From assembly GCA_947625765.1 (NCBI GenBank), contig CANQPP010000007.1, positions 1 through 64,000 on the forward strand: DNA of 64,000 nucleotides, given 5' to 3'. The position numbers and the translations under genes were made by a program. Origin of the DNA: an uncultured Clostridia bacterium (GTDB taxonomy: Bacteria > Bacillota > Clostridia > Christensenellales > UBA1750). The notes under the pieces are model-generated. The model saw nothing but the letters and a program-made list of their open reading frames with translations. It was not told the DNA's origin and did no database searches. This document shows positions 42,247 through 51,353 of this stretch, piece after piece; the first letter of the stretch is position 1; the number at the start of each line of letters is the position of its first letter.

Positions 42247-42270
42247 GGAAATTTCCTCGTTTTCTAGTGT

Positions 42271-43008
42271 TTACTCAGGGGTATATTCCTCTAGGAAAGC
42301 GTTTAGTTCTTCTGGCGTGCCCAATACATGGATCTTATCCTTTTCAACCAAAGAGATATAGACATCCATGCCTTTTTCTATCATGTAGTTATAAAGAGGA
42401 GCGACGTATTTTTCGCCTTTTTCTAAGTTTTCTTGGCTTTTGTAATAATCATTGTAAAGCGATTCATACAACCTGCATGAGGAAAAATAATACGCACCCA
42501 ACGTGCAGTTATCCGAGATACGTATCTTTTCTCTCACTTCTACAGCCTTTCCATCCTTGTTCAAGCGAACAAAGCTCCAATGGTCGCCTTCTCCATAAAA
42601 GCAAGGGATAAAGCCATCGCCGTGCACGTCTTCAATCTTCAGTCCAGCATCTACAAACGTATCGATATTATAAATAAGAAGCTCATGCCCTGGATCCCAT
42701 TCTTTTTTCGCCAACATCGCAGTCGTCGCCTGCCCGTCCGTCAACTCGTCCAATTCGATCAAACGGACATTGGTGATCCCCAGCGCATCGCAGGTTTCAC
42801 GGATAAAAGTTTCTGCATGATCTTCTCTGCGCACAAGAAAGATATGCCGATCTGCTGCGCTCCGATATCCCTCCAAGCTTTTCAGAGACCACTCAAACAG
42901 AGTCCTCCCATGAGCCTCGATCATATATTTGGGAACCGTATATCCCGCCTTCCGAAACCGGTTGCCTAAACCTGCCATCGTTATCACAATATCCATTTTC
43001 CTTGTCAT
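42271..43008 (-). CDS. Sugar/phospho-alcohol nucleotidyltransferase
   Basis: This 245-residue protein begins ITMAGLGNRFRKAGYTVPKYMIEAHGRTLFEW, the NTP transferase signature with a Lys in the PK motif, and has NIDTFVDAG as its metal site. The ATG at 43008 is better spaced from AAGGAG than ATG 43014. Its size and motifs are like those of LicC and capsule-associated cytidylyltransferases. Together with the HAD and kinase genes before it, it would make a nucleotide-activated phospho-substituent. The substrate cannot be read from the sequence. Confidence 0.85.
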   Translation of the reverse strand: MTRKMDIVITMAGLGNRFRKAGYTVPKYMIEAHGRTLFEWSLKSLEGYRSAADRHIFLVRREDHAETFIRETCDALGITNVRLIELDELTDGQATTAMLAKKEWDPGHELLIYNIDTFVDAGLKIEDVHGDGFIPCFYGEGDHWSFVRLNKDGKAVEVREKIRISDNCTLGAYYFSSCRLYESLYNDYYKSQENLEKGEKYVAPLYNYMIEKGMDVYISLVEKDKIHVLGTPEELNAFLEEYTPE

Positions 43009-43010
43009 TA

Positions 43011-43409
43011 TCATTCTCCTTCTGGGCGTGATCTCTCGCAGATCATTTTAAGCTCATCCGGCGTATACTGTAAAAACTCATCCGGCCGCACAGTACGGTC
43101 ATCAACATAGAACCCTTCATGGCCCGGCCAGGGCTTCCCATAAATGATCTCATCATAGGGAATCTCCCATTTTTCCAACCATTTCAGAAGGATCTTTGCT
43201 GTATTCGCATTGATCAATCCGATATTGCCCTGATAGCTGTTCATATTTCTTGAAGTAAATAGAACGATTTTAGCGCCGTTTTTGCTGTAATATCGGATCT
43301 TTTCTACCATGGAGGGATATGGGACCAAATCTTCATACCGTTCTTCACGTTTTTTGATGGGACAAAGCGTACCGTCAATATCAAAAATGAAAGTCATGTT
43401 TTCATACAT
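43011..43409 (-). CDS. HAD-family capsule biosynthesis phosphatase
   Basis: This 132-residue HAD protein has motif I FIFDIDGTLC and motif II VLFTSRNMNSY. The acidic motif is FYVDDRTV, with PWPGHEGFYVDD as its context. It is short, like capsule-region HAD proteins of the Cj-type set. It overlaps the kinase gene by 16 bases and abuts the nucleotidyltransferase gene, so the three are one functional unit. GGAGG lies ten bases before the ATG. Confidence 0.88.
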   Translation of the reverse strand: MYENMTFIFDIDGTLCPIKKREERYEDLVPYPSMVEKIRYYSKNGAKIVLFTSRNMNSYQGNIGLINANTAKILLKWLEKWEIPYDEIIYGKPWPGHEGFYVDDRTVRPDEFLQYTPDELKMICERSRPEGE

Positions 43410-44872
43410 TGTTCAATGTCCTCCATGATCTGAATCGCATTCAAAATAAAACCGAATACCTTCTGCGGGCGATCCATATGCAGTGGCAGCATAGAGAGAA
43501 ACAACGAGGCTTCATAGATACGAACTGCCAAGTAAGAAAAACCATTTTTCTCTACGTATTTCTTGAAGAGCTCCATATACTTCGTATTGTCAAAATCGAT
43601 CTCAAGACGGAAGATCAAGTCCGTGTCAAGCGTGATATGGTGTAGGTCGCTGTTGAAAAAATCGTACAAGCCACAGATGGAATGCGAGAGCTTTGCAATA
43701 TCATAGTATGGATCGGTCCAGAGTTCCTCTTCTTTTACTGCGCCTTTAGGATCTATTAAACGCAAAAGATTGGTGTCCTTGCTAAAGAGAATGTTGGAAA
43801 AGCATAAGTCTCCATGTCCGATCACGCTTTCAGGCGTTCCAATTCTGAGCTTTCCAGTCTTCTCAAATAAGGATTCATACCATTGGAATATCTCATCCAG
43901 TCCGCTTGAGAACCTTGTGCCAGTCGTTATATACTTATCCAAAACAGCGTATTGTTTATGCTTTTTTAGTTCTTCCAGTCTCTTTCTCACTTTCGTTAGG
44001 TATAAAGCTTCTGCCATCGTTTTTTGTTCTACGGCTGTTACTTCCTTGCGCTTTCTTGTATTGATAAACAAGAATAATTTTTCCAATATTTTGTCCATCT
44101 CATCCAAGCCGATCGCTCGGTGGACCCAACGGAGGGCAAGATCCGGCACATAATATCTCTCCATCCGATAGGATGCGCCATCCACTGATTTTTGAAAATC
44201 ATACGGCATGACAAACCACATCTTCATGTCGTCTGGCAAAAGGTGATAAAACTTGTATTCCGCAAAAATCTTATCGCTGTTTTGAGAGGACTTAACAACA
44301 GTCAGAGCGTCTCCACGCAGGACATTGAAAAAGCGTACATCAAATCCTCCGGAGATATATCGAAGGAACTTTTCATAATCTCCCAGGTAATAAAAAGCAT
44401 TGGCGTTGATCGAAAGAAAATCTTCTTCAGAGCTGCCTTTAACATACAACTCAGGATTTTGCAATGTGCTTTCATGCTTAGAGAGAAAGCGAATATACGC
44501 ATCTGCACTTCGCATTACCAGTGCAACCGGGATGCCATCAGCAAGAAGCACGTAGTTATCTTCCATATAAGCGATCTTACGCAGAAGAAGCTCCGCCTCT
44601 TTCTCGTCTTGAACAGCAAAGTTAGAAAAATAGTGAAGGATCGGGGTGTTGCCTTCCACTTTCCGTAATGTTTCAAGGAGCTGGTCCATTTGCCAGGAAT
44701 GATCGAAAGAAAAAACTTTTTCGATGCTGCCACAACCTAGAGCAAAAGACTGAAAGCGATTCTTTACGCTTTTTCTTTTTAGAATGACCTCTCCGAAGGA
44801 TCTTTCCCCGATGATATTTCGGATAAAAGCGTTTGGCTGAACATGATCGTCATAAACACAAAAGGCCTTCAT
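43394..44872 (-). CDS. Two-domain protein with a choline/aminoglycoside kinase-like domain
   Basis: This 492-residue protein has a C-terminal kinase-like (APH/LicA fold) domain marked by VIGHGDLCFSNILF and LLRLIDPKGA, the catalytic and metal loops. The N-terminal 200 residues look like a nucleotide- or sugar-binding domain (MKAFCVYDDHV) and are not recognised. It heads the kinase-HAD-nucleotidyltransferase run, so it probably phosphorylates the small molecule that the others activate. It overlaps the downstream HAD gene by 16 bases. Similar kinases occur in capsule phosphoramidate and phosphocholine pathways. Confidence 0.78.
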   Translation of the reverse strand: MKAFCVYDDHVQPNAFIRNIIGERSFGEVILKRKSVKNRFQSFALGCGSIEKVFSFDHSWQMDQLLETLRKVEGNTPILHYFSNFAVQDEKEAELLLRKIAYMEDNYVLLADGIPVALVMRSADAYIRFLSKHESTLQNPELYVKGSSEEDFLSINANAFYYLGDYEKFLRYISGGFDVRFFNVLRGDALTVVKSSQNSDKIFAEYKFYHLLPDDMKMWFVMPYDFQKSVDGASYRMERYYVPDLALRWVHRAIGLDEMDKILEKLFLFINTRKRKEVTAVEQKTMAEALYLTKVRKRLEELKKHKQYAVLDKYITTGTRFSSGLDEIFQWYESLFEKTGKLRIGTPESVIGHGDLCFSNILFSKDTNLLRLIDPKGAVKEEELWTDPYYDIAKLSHSICGLYDFFNSDLHHITLDTDLIFRLEIDFDNTKYMELFKKYVEKNGFSYLAVRIYEASLFLSMLPLHMDRPQKVFGFILNAIQIMEDIEQCMKT

Positions 44873-45741
44873 CGCCGCTCCTTCTTTCTATAAACCAATC
44901 TTATCGCAAACATGAGCACACCACTGACGGCCAGGAGTGCACTGTTGATGCCAATATACAATCTTCCAAAGTTCCCTACCTGACCTGACAAAATCGAGCT
45001 CATATACAGCAGAAAGCTGCCGGGCCCAAAATCAAGATTTAGACCCTTTGCCAAGCAAAACAACGCGCTATATTCTGAAACCCATGCGCAAGCAGAAAGG
45101 AAAAGGAGGAGGATCTCCCTGCCTCGAATAAGCTCCTTTAAGCTCATATACCCATCGTTGACTTTTTTTAGCAGTTCAAGCGCGATCAAACTCTTCTTTG
45201 TGTCTTCATTAGCGATCAAAAAGTGATTCAAATAGAGGTAGGAGGAGGGAAAGATGACATATAGCATTGTAATGAGAACCATCCCCGCCGCCAGCACCCA
45301 TACGATCGATGACGCATTTCCTCCACGGATCACGATACCGAGCAACAACACTACCAAGGGAACCGTATCAAAATAACGATCGATCAGTACAAGAAGGATG
45401 CCGACTTTGATCTGCCGCAGTTTTTCTCCATATACAAAAGCGCGGAACAGTTCTCCAGATTTGAATGGAAAGAGTACGCTGATCAGAGTGGTCCCTAGGT
45501 ACGTCTGTGTAAACTCCAGCAGTCCCATTCTCTTTTCTAATACAATGAAGTAAAAACGAGCTGCTTTTATCAGCAGAGTGCATACGATCAAAAGAAATGC
45601 TGGAGCCAAGAAAAAACTGAATTGGCCCGCTGTTCTCATCGCAGTGACTACGCCGAAGAGCGGGGATGCCAATATCGGGAGAGCACATAGGTATACTACT
45701 ACGCTTATGATTCTATATAGCTTCTTCATACTATTTCCCAT
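44869..45741 (-). CDS. LPG-synthase-TM (UPF0104) family membrane protein
   Basis: This 290-residue protein has about seven hydrophobic segments and the family core LGTTLISVLFPFKSGELFRAF and VLIDRYFDTVPLV. Its family includes the flippase half of MprF and proteins that act on polyprenyl-linked substrates. It is translationally coupled: its TGA overlaps the kinase ATG. It might move a decorated lipid-linked unit; that is inference. Confidence 0.8.
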   Translation of the reverse strand: MGNSMKKLYRIISVVVYLCALPILASPLFGVVTAMRTAGQFSFFLAPAFLLIVCTLLIKAARFYFIVLEKRMGLLEFTQTYLGTTLISVLFPFKSGELFRAFVYGEKLRQIKVGILLVLIDRYFDTVPLVVLLLGIVIRGGNASSIVWVLAAGMVLITMLYVIFPSSYLYLNHFLIANEDTKKSLIALELLKKVNDGYMSLKELIRGREILLLFLSACAWVSEYSALFCLAKGLNLDFGPGSFLLYMSSILSGQVGNFGRLYIGINSALLAVSGVLMFAIRLVYRKKERR

Positions 45742-46531
45742 CGGCGCTCCATACGACTTCTGCTGTATATTCTTCTATCGGTCGATCGCGCAGATCGCTC
45801 CGTAGAAACTTATCGTGATGCAAGGCATATCCCCAAAGCATCTTCAAAACACGCTTTGCCTGATCAAACAATTTCACATTTGAAACTTGGTCCGCTTCCT
45901 TCCAAGTGATCGGGAAAAACTTCGCTTTTTGTTTGTACTGATGTATAGCCATCACCATGCAGTAATTGAACATAAGGTTGTTGGGATACATTTCATAGAA
46001 GGGGTCTTGCAGCATCTGAACCTTGTACAGATTCAAACCAGAGCCCAAATCATAGATTCGATATCCGCAGACAACAGAAAACAAAAGATTGTACACAAGA
46101 TTACCAAAAGTTCTAAATCTTGAGTATCCCTCTAGTTTTGATCCCTTCATGAATCGCGCACCGAGGCAGCAATCATAATGTTGATACATTCCACTTTCAA
46201 AGATAGGTACGAGATCTAGAATCTCCCCTTGATCATCCCCGTGCAGCACTGCTACATAGTCGAATCCGTTTTTTATTGCATATTGGAATGCTACTTTGTG
46301 AGATCCTCCCAGGCCATAGTTTTCCGTGTTGCGAAGCAGCTTAAGTGGAATTGATACCGGTTCTCTCTTTAGATGCTCCTGAACCGCCTCTTCGCTTCGA
46401 TCGGTACTGCGATTGTTTACGATGATCACTTCCGAAAAATGCTTGCATATTTCTGGTGTGAGCTGCCTCAACACACGCACGATTTGCTTTTCACAATTGT
46501 ACATTGGAATAAATAGCAGAATTTTATTCAT
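45731..46531 (-). CDS. Glycosyltransferase family 2
   Basis: This 266-residue GT2 begins LLFIPMYNCEKQIVRVLRQL and carries VIIVNNRSTDRSEE and VAVLHGDDQGEI, the donor and metal motifs. It has hydrophobic segments in its C-terminal half (FGNLVYNLLFSVVCGYRIYDLGSG), like polyprenyl-phosphate glycosyltransferases. ATG 46531 follows GGAGG by seven bases; the ORF track's earlier start is rejected. It overlaps the preceding membrane-protein gene and the LPG-synthase-TM gene. Confidence 0.88.
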   Translation of the reverse strand: MNKILLFIPMYNCEKQIVRVLRQLTPEICKHFSEVIIVNNRSTDRSEEAVQEHLKREPVSIPLKLLRNTENYGLGGSHKVAFQYAIKNGFDYVAVLHGDDQGEILDLVPIFESGMYQHYDCCLGARFMKGSKLEGYSRFRTFGNLVYNLLFSVVCGYRIYDLGSGLNLYKVQMLQDPFYEMYPNNLMFNYCMVMAIHQYKQKAKFFPITWKEADQVSNVKLFDQAKRVLKMLWGYALHHDKFLRSDLRDRPIEEYTAEVVWSADGK

Positions 46532-48122
46532 TTTGGGTCCTCCTTTCTTTAATGCCTTCTTGTATTTTGTAACATAAAAATGCTGCGAATCTGAAGATGA
46601 TAAAATTACCAAAAAGCCATAGGTTATAGTAGTACATGAAAATCAACGCAGGCGCTGTCAAAAACGTTAGAACCATCCGCACTTCCATAACTAAAGCAAC
46701 AAATAGATACTTAGAACGACTAATTGCGAGGTACAATGTGAACGCAATGATCGCTGCTGTTTGAGCGTAATAATTGAATGTCCAACGAGTAAGGTTATAC
46801 CCATCCCCTTCCGCGTTAAGGATCTCTCCAACTTTGATCCGAAGCGTGTTACTTAGTGGACGATTCAAATGATAACTATGAGAAAATACTTGCAAGGACG
46901 GTCTCTCGGAAGTATAGAGCCAACCTATAAAACCAGCGCTTTCCTCTTTCCAGCTATCGAGAAAGGTACTTATTCTCTCGCTCATATATATCATCGGATA
47001 TCGAAGCACCAGCTTAACATAAGCCAACTTAAAACCATTATAGTCTTCATCCGAGAAATCATTTTGAATCAGTTGGGACCGATCATTCCAATAAAGTTGA
47101 ATTCCGTCGGTGCCATTTTCATATCCATTCATTATCGTGTCTATATTGATAACCTTATCTATTTCAGTCAGGATTTCTGTCTGCTCATCCTCAGCAGCCT
47201 GTTGGATCAGCGGGGAGATCGGACGTAATACTCCGGTGAGATCATAGTCTTTATTAGGGCTCAACCCATACCGTTGAGGCAAATAGAGGGTGCCGGTCAA
47301 AACAATACAGGAAATCAGTACCCCCCCCCGGAGCATTTTTTTCGACTTAACAGGATAAATTACAAAGAGCAGAGCAGGAACCAAGAAGCAATATAGAATA
47401 CCTTCTGTTCTCCAGTTGGCAAGAATTGCTGTCAAAACAACAAGAGTCATGAGGCGTTTGGGACGCTCCCATATATCTGCGCAATCAATAACTTTAGGTT
47501 CTAGAATTAGTACAACAAGAAGAACCTCCAGCATGCAATACAAGGATAGTCTTAGTGGCCACATATTATGGTCGAAAGTCGGTATAAAGAAGAAAGGGAT
47601 AAGCAGGAGATACCTCCATTTTGTCTGATTCCATATACGCAGTCTTGCTACTACATATACGCAGTATGCAAATATGATCGATATGATCGTGAATTGGACA
47701 AATACTATCCCGGCCGGAAAAGGTGCTACAAATAAAGCAAAGATATAAAAAACGATCGTCAAGTAGTGTTGCCAATAATTCAATTGCCCGTTTGCCATAA
47801 AAGCATTAAAGACATTGACATCATCCCATCTCCAGGCGCCAGGATATATCAAAATCAGAATAATACCGTTTAAAATTTCATAAACAAGAAATGCTGCTAT
47901 TGCCATCTGTACTGGCTTTTCATTTCTCTTTGTCCAGAGCTCTTGTATATAATATAGAGCACAAAAACAAATCGGGATATAAAGTGTCCGCAATTCAGTA
48001 ATCGTCTCCGATTCTGTCTGAAAAGCATACATCTTCGTTGCCAGAGACCATATATACAAAAACAAAGTTCCTAATAAAGGAAACACATAGCGCTTATATG
48101 ACAAGTATTGTTTCTGGTCCAA
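46524..48122 (-). CDS. Polytopic membrane protein with an in-frame G9 tract
   Basis: This 532-residue protein has about 11 membrane segments and loops such as YPGAWRWDDVNVFNAFMANGQLNYWQHYLT, resembling GT-C type glycosyltransferases of surface polysaccharides. I could not name a family. Translation probably starts at TTG 48122, where AGGGAGGTGA is perfectly spaced; earlier ATGs lack one. A G9 run at 47321-47329 lies in KMLRGGVLISC, at the start of a membrane segment. It is in frame (ON). One base gained or lost would truncate the protein near its middle. Confidence 0.7.
   Translation of the reverse strand: MDQKQYLSYKRYVFPLLGTLFLYIWSLATKMYAFQTESETITELRTLYIPICFCALYYIQELWTKRNEKPVQMAIAAFLVYEILNGIILILIYPGAWRWDDVNVFNAFMANGQLNYWQHYLTIVFYIFALFVAPFPAGIVFVQFTIISIIFAYCVYVVARLRIWNQTKWRYLLLIPFFFIPTFDHNMWPLRLSLYCMLEVLLVVLILEPKVIDCADIWERPKRLMTLVVLTAILANWRTEGILYCFLVPALLFVIYPVKSKKMLRGGVLISCIVLTGTLYLPQRYGLSPNKDYDLTGVLRPISPLIQQAAEDEQTEILTEIDKVINIDTIMNGYENGTDGIQLYWNDRSQLIQNDFSDEDYNGFKLAYVKLVLRYPMIYMSERISTFLDSWKEESAGFIGWLYTSERPSLQVFSHSYHLNRPLSNTLRIKVGEILNAEGDGYNLTRWTFNYYAQTAAIIAFTLYLAISRSKYLFVALVMEVRMVLTFLTAPALIFMYYYNLWLFGNFIIFRFAAFLCYKIQEGIKERRTQNE
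47321..47329. repeat. Poly-G tract 5 (G9 on the coding strand), in the polytopic membrane protein
   Basis: CTCC-G9-TACTGA on the minus strand; the frame is preserved (ON). A shift would bring TGA immediately after the tract into frame. Confidence 0.9.
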
Positions 48123-48184
48123 GCAAATCACCTCCCTGTCCTGATTATCATGCATTATTAAGCAGACAGAAAACATTCATGATG

Positions 48185-51079
48185 CTATATTTCTCTAAGT
48201 TTTAGTAATCGTGCTGTACTAATTGTAGGTACACTAATTGGCTCGCCATCTAAATCCATCGACACTTTCACACCATCATGATCGTGCAATAGCCATCCTT
48301 TGCCAACCCCCAAGGGAATAAGGAGTTTGCCCTTCCCGACAAAGCAGCGCAAATTAACCGCATTTCCACTTTCATCCTTCCAAGACACGGTTATATTTTT
48401 GCCTTCATTGTATCTTTTTAGAGAGAAATATTCTCCAGAGTCCGCTTCTTTATTCAAGTCGTATAGTTTATACTGATATTCGTTATCCATATCTTCCAAT
48501 TCTATGTATAAGAAATCAGCTTCATCTCCGTCGATAATACGAGAAAAGTTTAATTCGGAAATCAAGTTCTCCGAATTCACCGTAACAGCAACATTGGGGT
48601 CTGAAAAGATTTGCTGAAGAGAATCGATAGATTCACCCCAACTGCTCGCAAATAGCTCCCCGTTATATAAATCTATATTAGCGCTAAATTCACCATTCAT
48701 TCGCTTTATAGCTTCTATATCATATTTTCCATCTGTATATTGAAAAGTATTTGACGGACTATCCCAGTAGTAATCTCCAGATGTCAACAGCCAATTATAT
48801 AGATAATAGTTAGAAAGCAGGCCAAAACTTCTTCCTACAACACTCTGGTTCTTCTTCAGGTTATGAGCCGCTTCTACCGATGCACTATATCCTTTTATGG
48901 TACCAGTTTCCAACGTTGCAGCACCTTTAATGTTGTATAGATAATAGTATCCAAAGTCTTCCCATTTTCCAAAATACGATTTCTCTTTATCAAGTTTCTT
49001 TGCTTCTTCCCACCGATTCTCAATATTCTGATACACGTCCATTTTCACGAATCCTGTGCCAAGCTTTTCTACTTGATCATTTTCTACATAGACATAGTTC
49101 TCGGGAACAGTATAGAAACTAGTCATTTTACTTCCATTTGCAGTAAAAGCAAGCAAAGGTGTAATTGCAGCCATAATGAATGCTACTCCATACACCATAT
49201 ATTTTTCTGCGGAGCAGAAAATGCATTCTTGCCGAATTAATACTATGAACATGATTGAAGCTGCCGTTAATGACCCGACACTTCTCATGAATAAACTATA
49301 CGGATCCAGGCGAAGGAAGGAATATGTATAGGAAACTGAAAGCATTATGGCGATAGATATCCAACAATAGATCGTTGCCGAGTCCTGCAAATGTATTGCT
49401 TTCTGTCCAATTCGTATTCTACTGAATCTAGTTGCTAAAAATACTGGCAGCCATACGCAGAACGCCGGAAATACAATCGAAATTAAGTAAAAAATGCCTC
49501 TTCGAATCGTCTTATGCTCATTCAACCATGGGAGAAAATTATTGGGTAAGCTCTGGGCAAATCGCGCAATACCATCTGCTAGAAGGCTCTGTCCTTCCAT
49601 AGCCAAAATATGCTTAAGTGTTCCAAGCAGCAAGGGGACGCTAATCAAAACCAAAAGAATACATGGTGCCCATCCTAGCCAAAACCGAATAGATTTGATT
49701 TCCTTTTGAAGCTCTCCGAACTTAAAAAACTTATATATCTGCCGTACTGCCAACGGAAGGAACGCAAGGCATACCGCGGCTCCATAAACTGGGTAATATA
49801 ATCCATGGAAAAGGCTAGTAATCAGCCACAGCTTCAGCCAAAGATTTCTCTTGCCAATTATTTTTTTACTAGACAGAAGAAGCATAATGGGCAAGATCAA
49901 TACCGTGCGATTATAGTCCTGAATATAAGTGCATAGTGAAATCAAGAAAATAAAGGATTTGTCTACATGTAGTTGCAAAAGCAAGACAAGAATAATTATA
50001 AAAAATGTAAAGAATAAATTGTTCGTAATCGCATAGTTAGAATACAGGCCTTCGCCAAATAACTCAAAAAATGCACCATGAACTATCGAATACATTCCAG
50101 ATACAGGTATATATTCTGAAAACGGCATCTGCCCTAGTTGAAAGATTTGAGAGAAACCTATAATATTTTCGAACGGATGATGCATGTCTGAAAGCATGAT
50201 CGCTCCCGTTCCACTAAATCTATTGAAGGACATAATGGCTATGCATGTCCCTATTGAAATAGCTTCGCTTAATTCACCCCCCTCTGCGTTATTCCAATGC
50301 TTTGCTAAATTATATACCGCAATAATAAATAAAATCAAAATGAGAAGAGCAACAAATATGTTCGCTCCAATGGGTGTTTCTACGATCTTGATTTGTCCAT
50401 CATATGTCTTATACTTAGACTGAAAAAACACTAATAGGAGAAGCGGTATTGGTATCTGGCAGAGCATCGTTGCTTTCAATACCAACGTACGCCTCGATTT
50501 TGATATCAGCAGGAGAATAGTTAATAAAAGCGCAGCAAACGTAAGCGTCATATTGTTGATGGGATCCTCCCCACCAAGAAACACATATCCCCTATAAATA
50601 GCAAAAGCGGCATAATACGCCGAAAACAAAAGACAAAGTGCTGGCGGTATTAAGTCCTTATCGATCAACAGCAATAATGCAGCTGTAAGCAGAGCTGCCA
50701 TCAAAAGGGGATCGATACTTTGGCAAACAAAGTAATACACCCCGAAAACTGTGCAAATCGCACACATATAAAAAGACAGTGTTTCTCTTTCGCTTTTCCA
50801 TGCGCCTAATTGCCAAGAATGTTCTTGATCTATTCTATTCACAAATAAACCGTACAAAAACGCTAGAATACTACCTACAAGAATCAGTCTCCGAAGAAGT
50901 GCGACTTCAATCGATTTATTTGTTCCCTTTACCGCATCCCATCCATAGATAATATCATTGAATGCTTCGGGACAGTTTCCTTCTGTCAGAAGCACGAGCA
51001 AAACATATACTCCGCTCAATAGAATGAGTCCCAACCAAAATATAATTGGCTTTTTTGGATACTTGCAAACGCTTTTCAT
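48185..51079 (-). CDS. Large polytopic membrane protein, unknown function
   Basis: This 964-residue protein has about 18 or more hydrophobic segments over the first 700 residues and a soluble C-terminal domain of about 250 residues with an even mixture of charged residues. I do not recognise a family. No glycosyltransferase motif stands out, although large GT-C enzymes have this layout. It precedes the tract-bearing membrane protein by 62 bases and is AT-rich. Its position suggests a role in polymer assembly or decoration. Confidence 0.6.
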   Translation of the reverse strand: MKSVCKYPKKPIIFWLGLILLSGVYVLLVLLTEGNCPEAFNDIIYGWDAVKGTNKSIEVALLRRLILVGSILAFLYGLFVNRIDQEHSWQLGAWKSERETLSFYMCAICTVFGVYYFVCQSIDPLLMAALLTAALLLLIDKDLIPPALCLLFSAYYAAFAIYRGYVFLGGEDPINNMTLTFAALLLTILLLISKSRRTLVLKATMLCQIPIPLLLLVFFQSKYKTYDGQIKIVETPIGANIFVALLILILFIIAVYNLAKHWNNAEGGELSEAISIGTCIAIMSFNRFSGTGAIMLSDMHHPFENIIGFSQIFQLGQMPFSEYIPVSGMYSIVHGAFFELFGEGLYSNYAITNNLFFTFFIIILVLLLQLHVDKSFIFLISLCTYIQDYNRTVLILPIMLLLSSKKIIGKRNLWLKLWLITSLFHGLYYPVYGAAVCLAFLPLAVRQIYKFFKFGELQKEIKSIRFWLGWAPCILLVLISVPLLLGTLKHILAMEGQSLLADGIARFAQSLPNNFLPWLNEHKTIRRGIFYLISIVFPAFCVWLPVFLATRFSRIRIGQKAIHLQDSATIYCWISIAIMLSVSYTYSFLRLDPYSLFMRSVGSLTAASIMFIVLIRQECIFCSAEKYMVYGVAFIMAAITPLLAFTANGSKMTSFYTVPENYVYVENDQVEKLGTGFVKMDVYQNIENRWEEAKKLDKEKSYFGKWEDFGYYYLYNIKGAATLETGTIKGYSASVEAAHNLKKNQSVVGRSFGLLSNYYLYNWLLTSGDYYWDSPSNTFQYTDGKYDIEAIKRMNGEFSANIDLYNGELFASSWGESIDSLQQIFSDPNVAVTVNSENLISELNFSRIIDGDEADFLYIELEDMDNEYQYKLYDLNKEADSGEYFSLKRYNEGKNITVSWKDESGNAVNLRCFVGKGKLLIPLGVGKGWLLHDHDGVKVSMDLDGEPISVPTISTARLLKLREI

Positions 51080-51353
51080 ATTTTTCCTTTCTGGGGAATA
51101 AACATATTTCTCTTATGCTCTATTCCATAATAAGATTTTTCATTTATTTTCTAGATTAACCTTCTAGAATTCTTTATGTTTTGTAGTGTCCCCTATATGC
51201 TTATTGCGTTTGATAAAGATCACAACTTTCTATCGTCGATTAAAAACTCCTAGTCCTCTAGCTTATTCTCCCAACCGCACAACAATGCGATTGATGTGTT
51301 GTCAATCCTTGAAATGAGCTGATCCCGCAAACATTTTATTTCCACTTAGCCGC

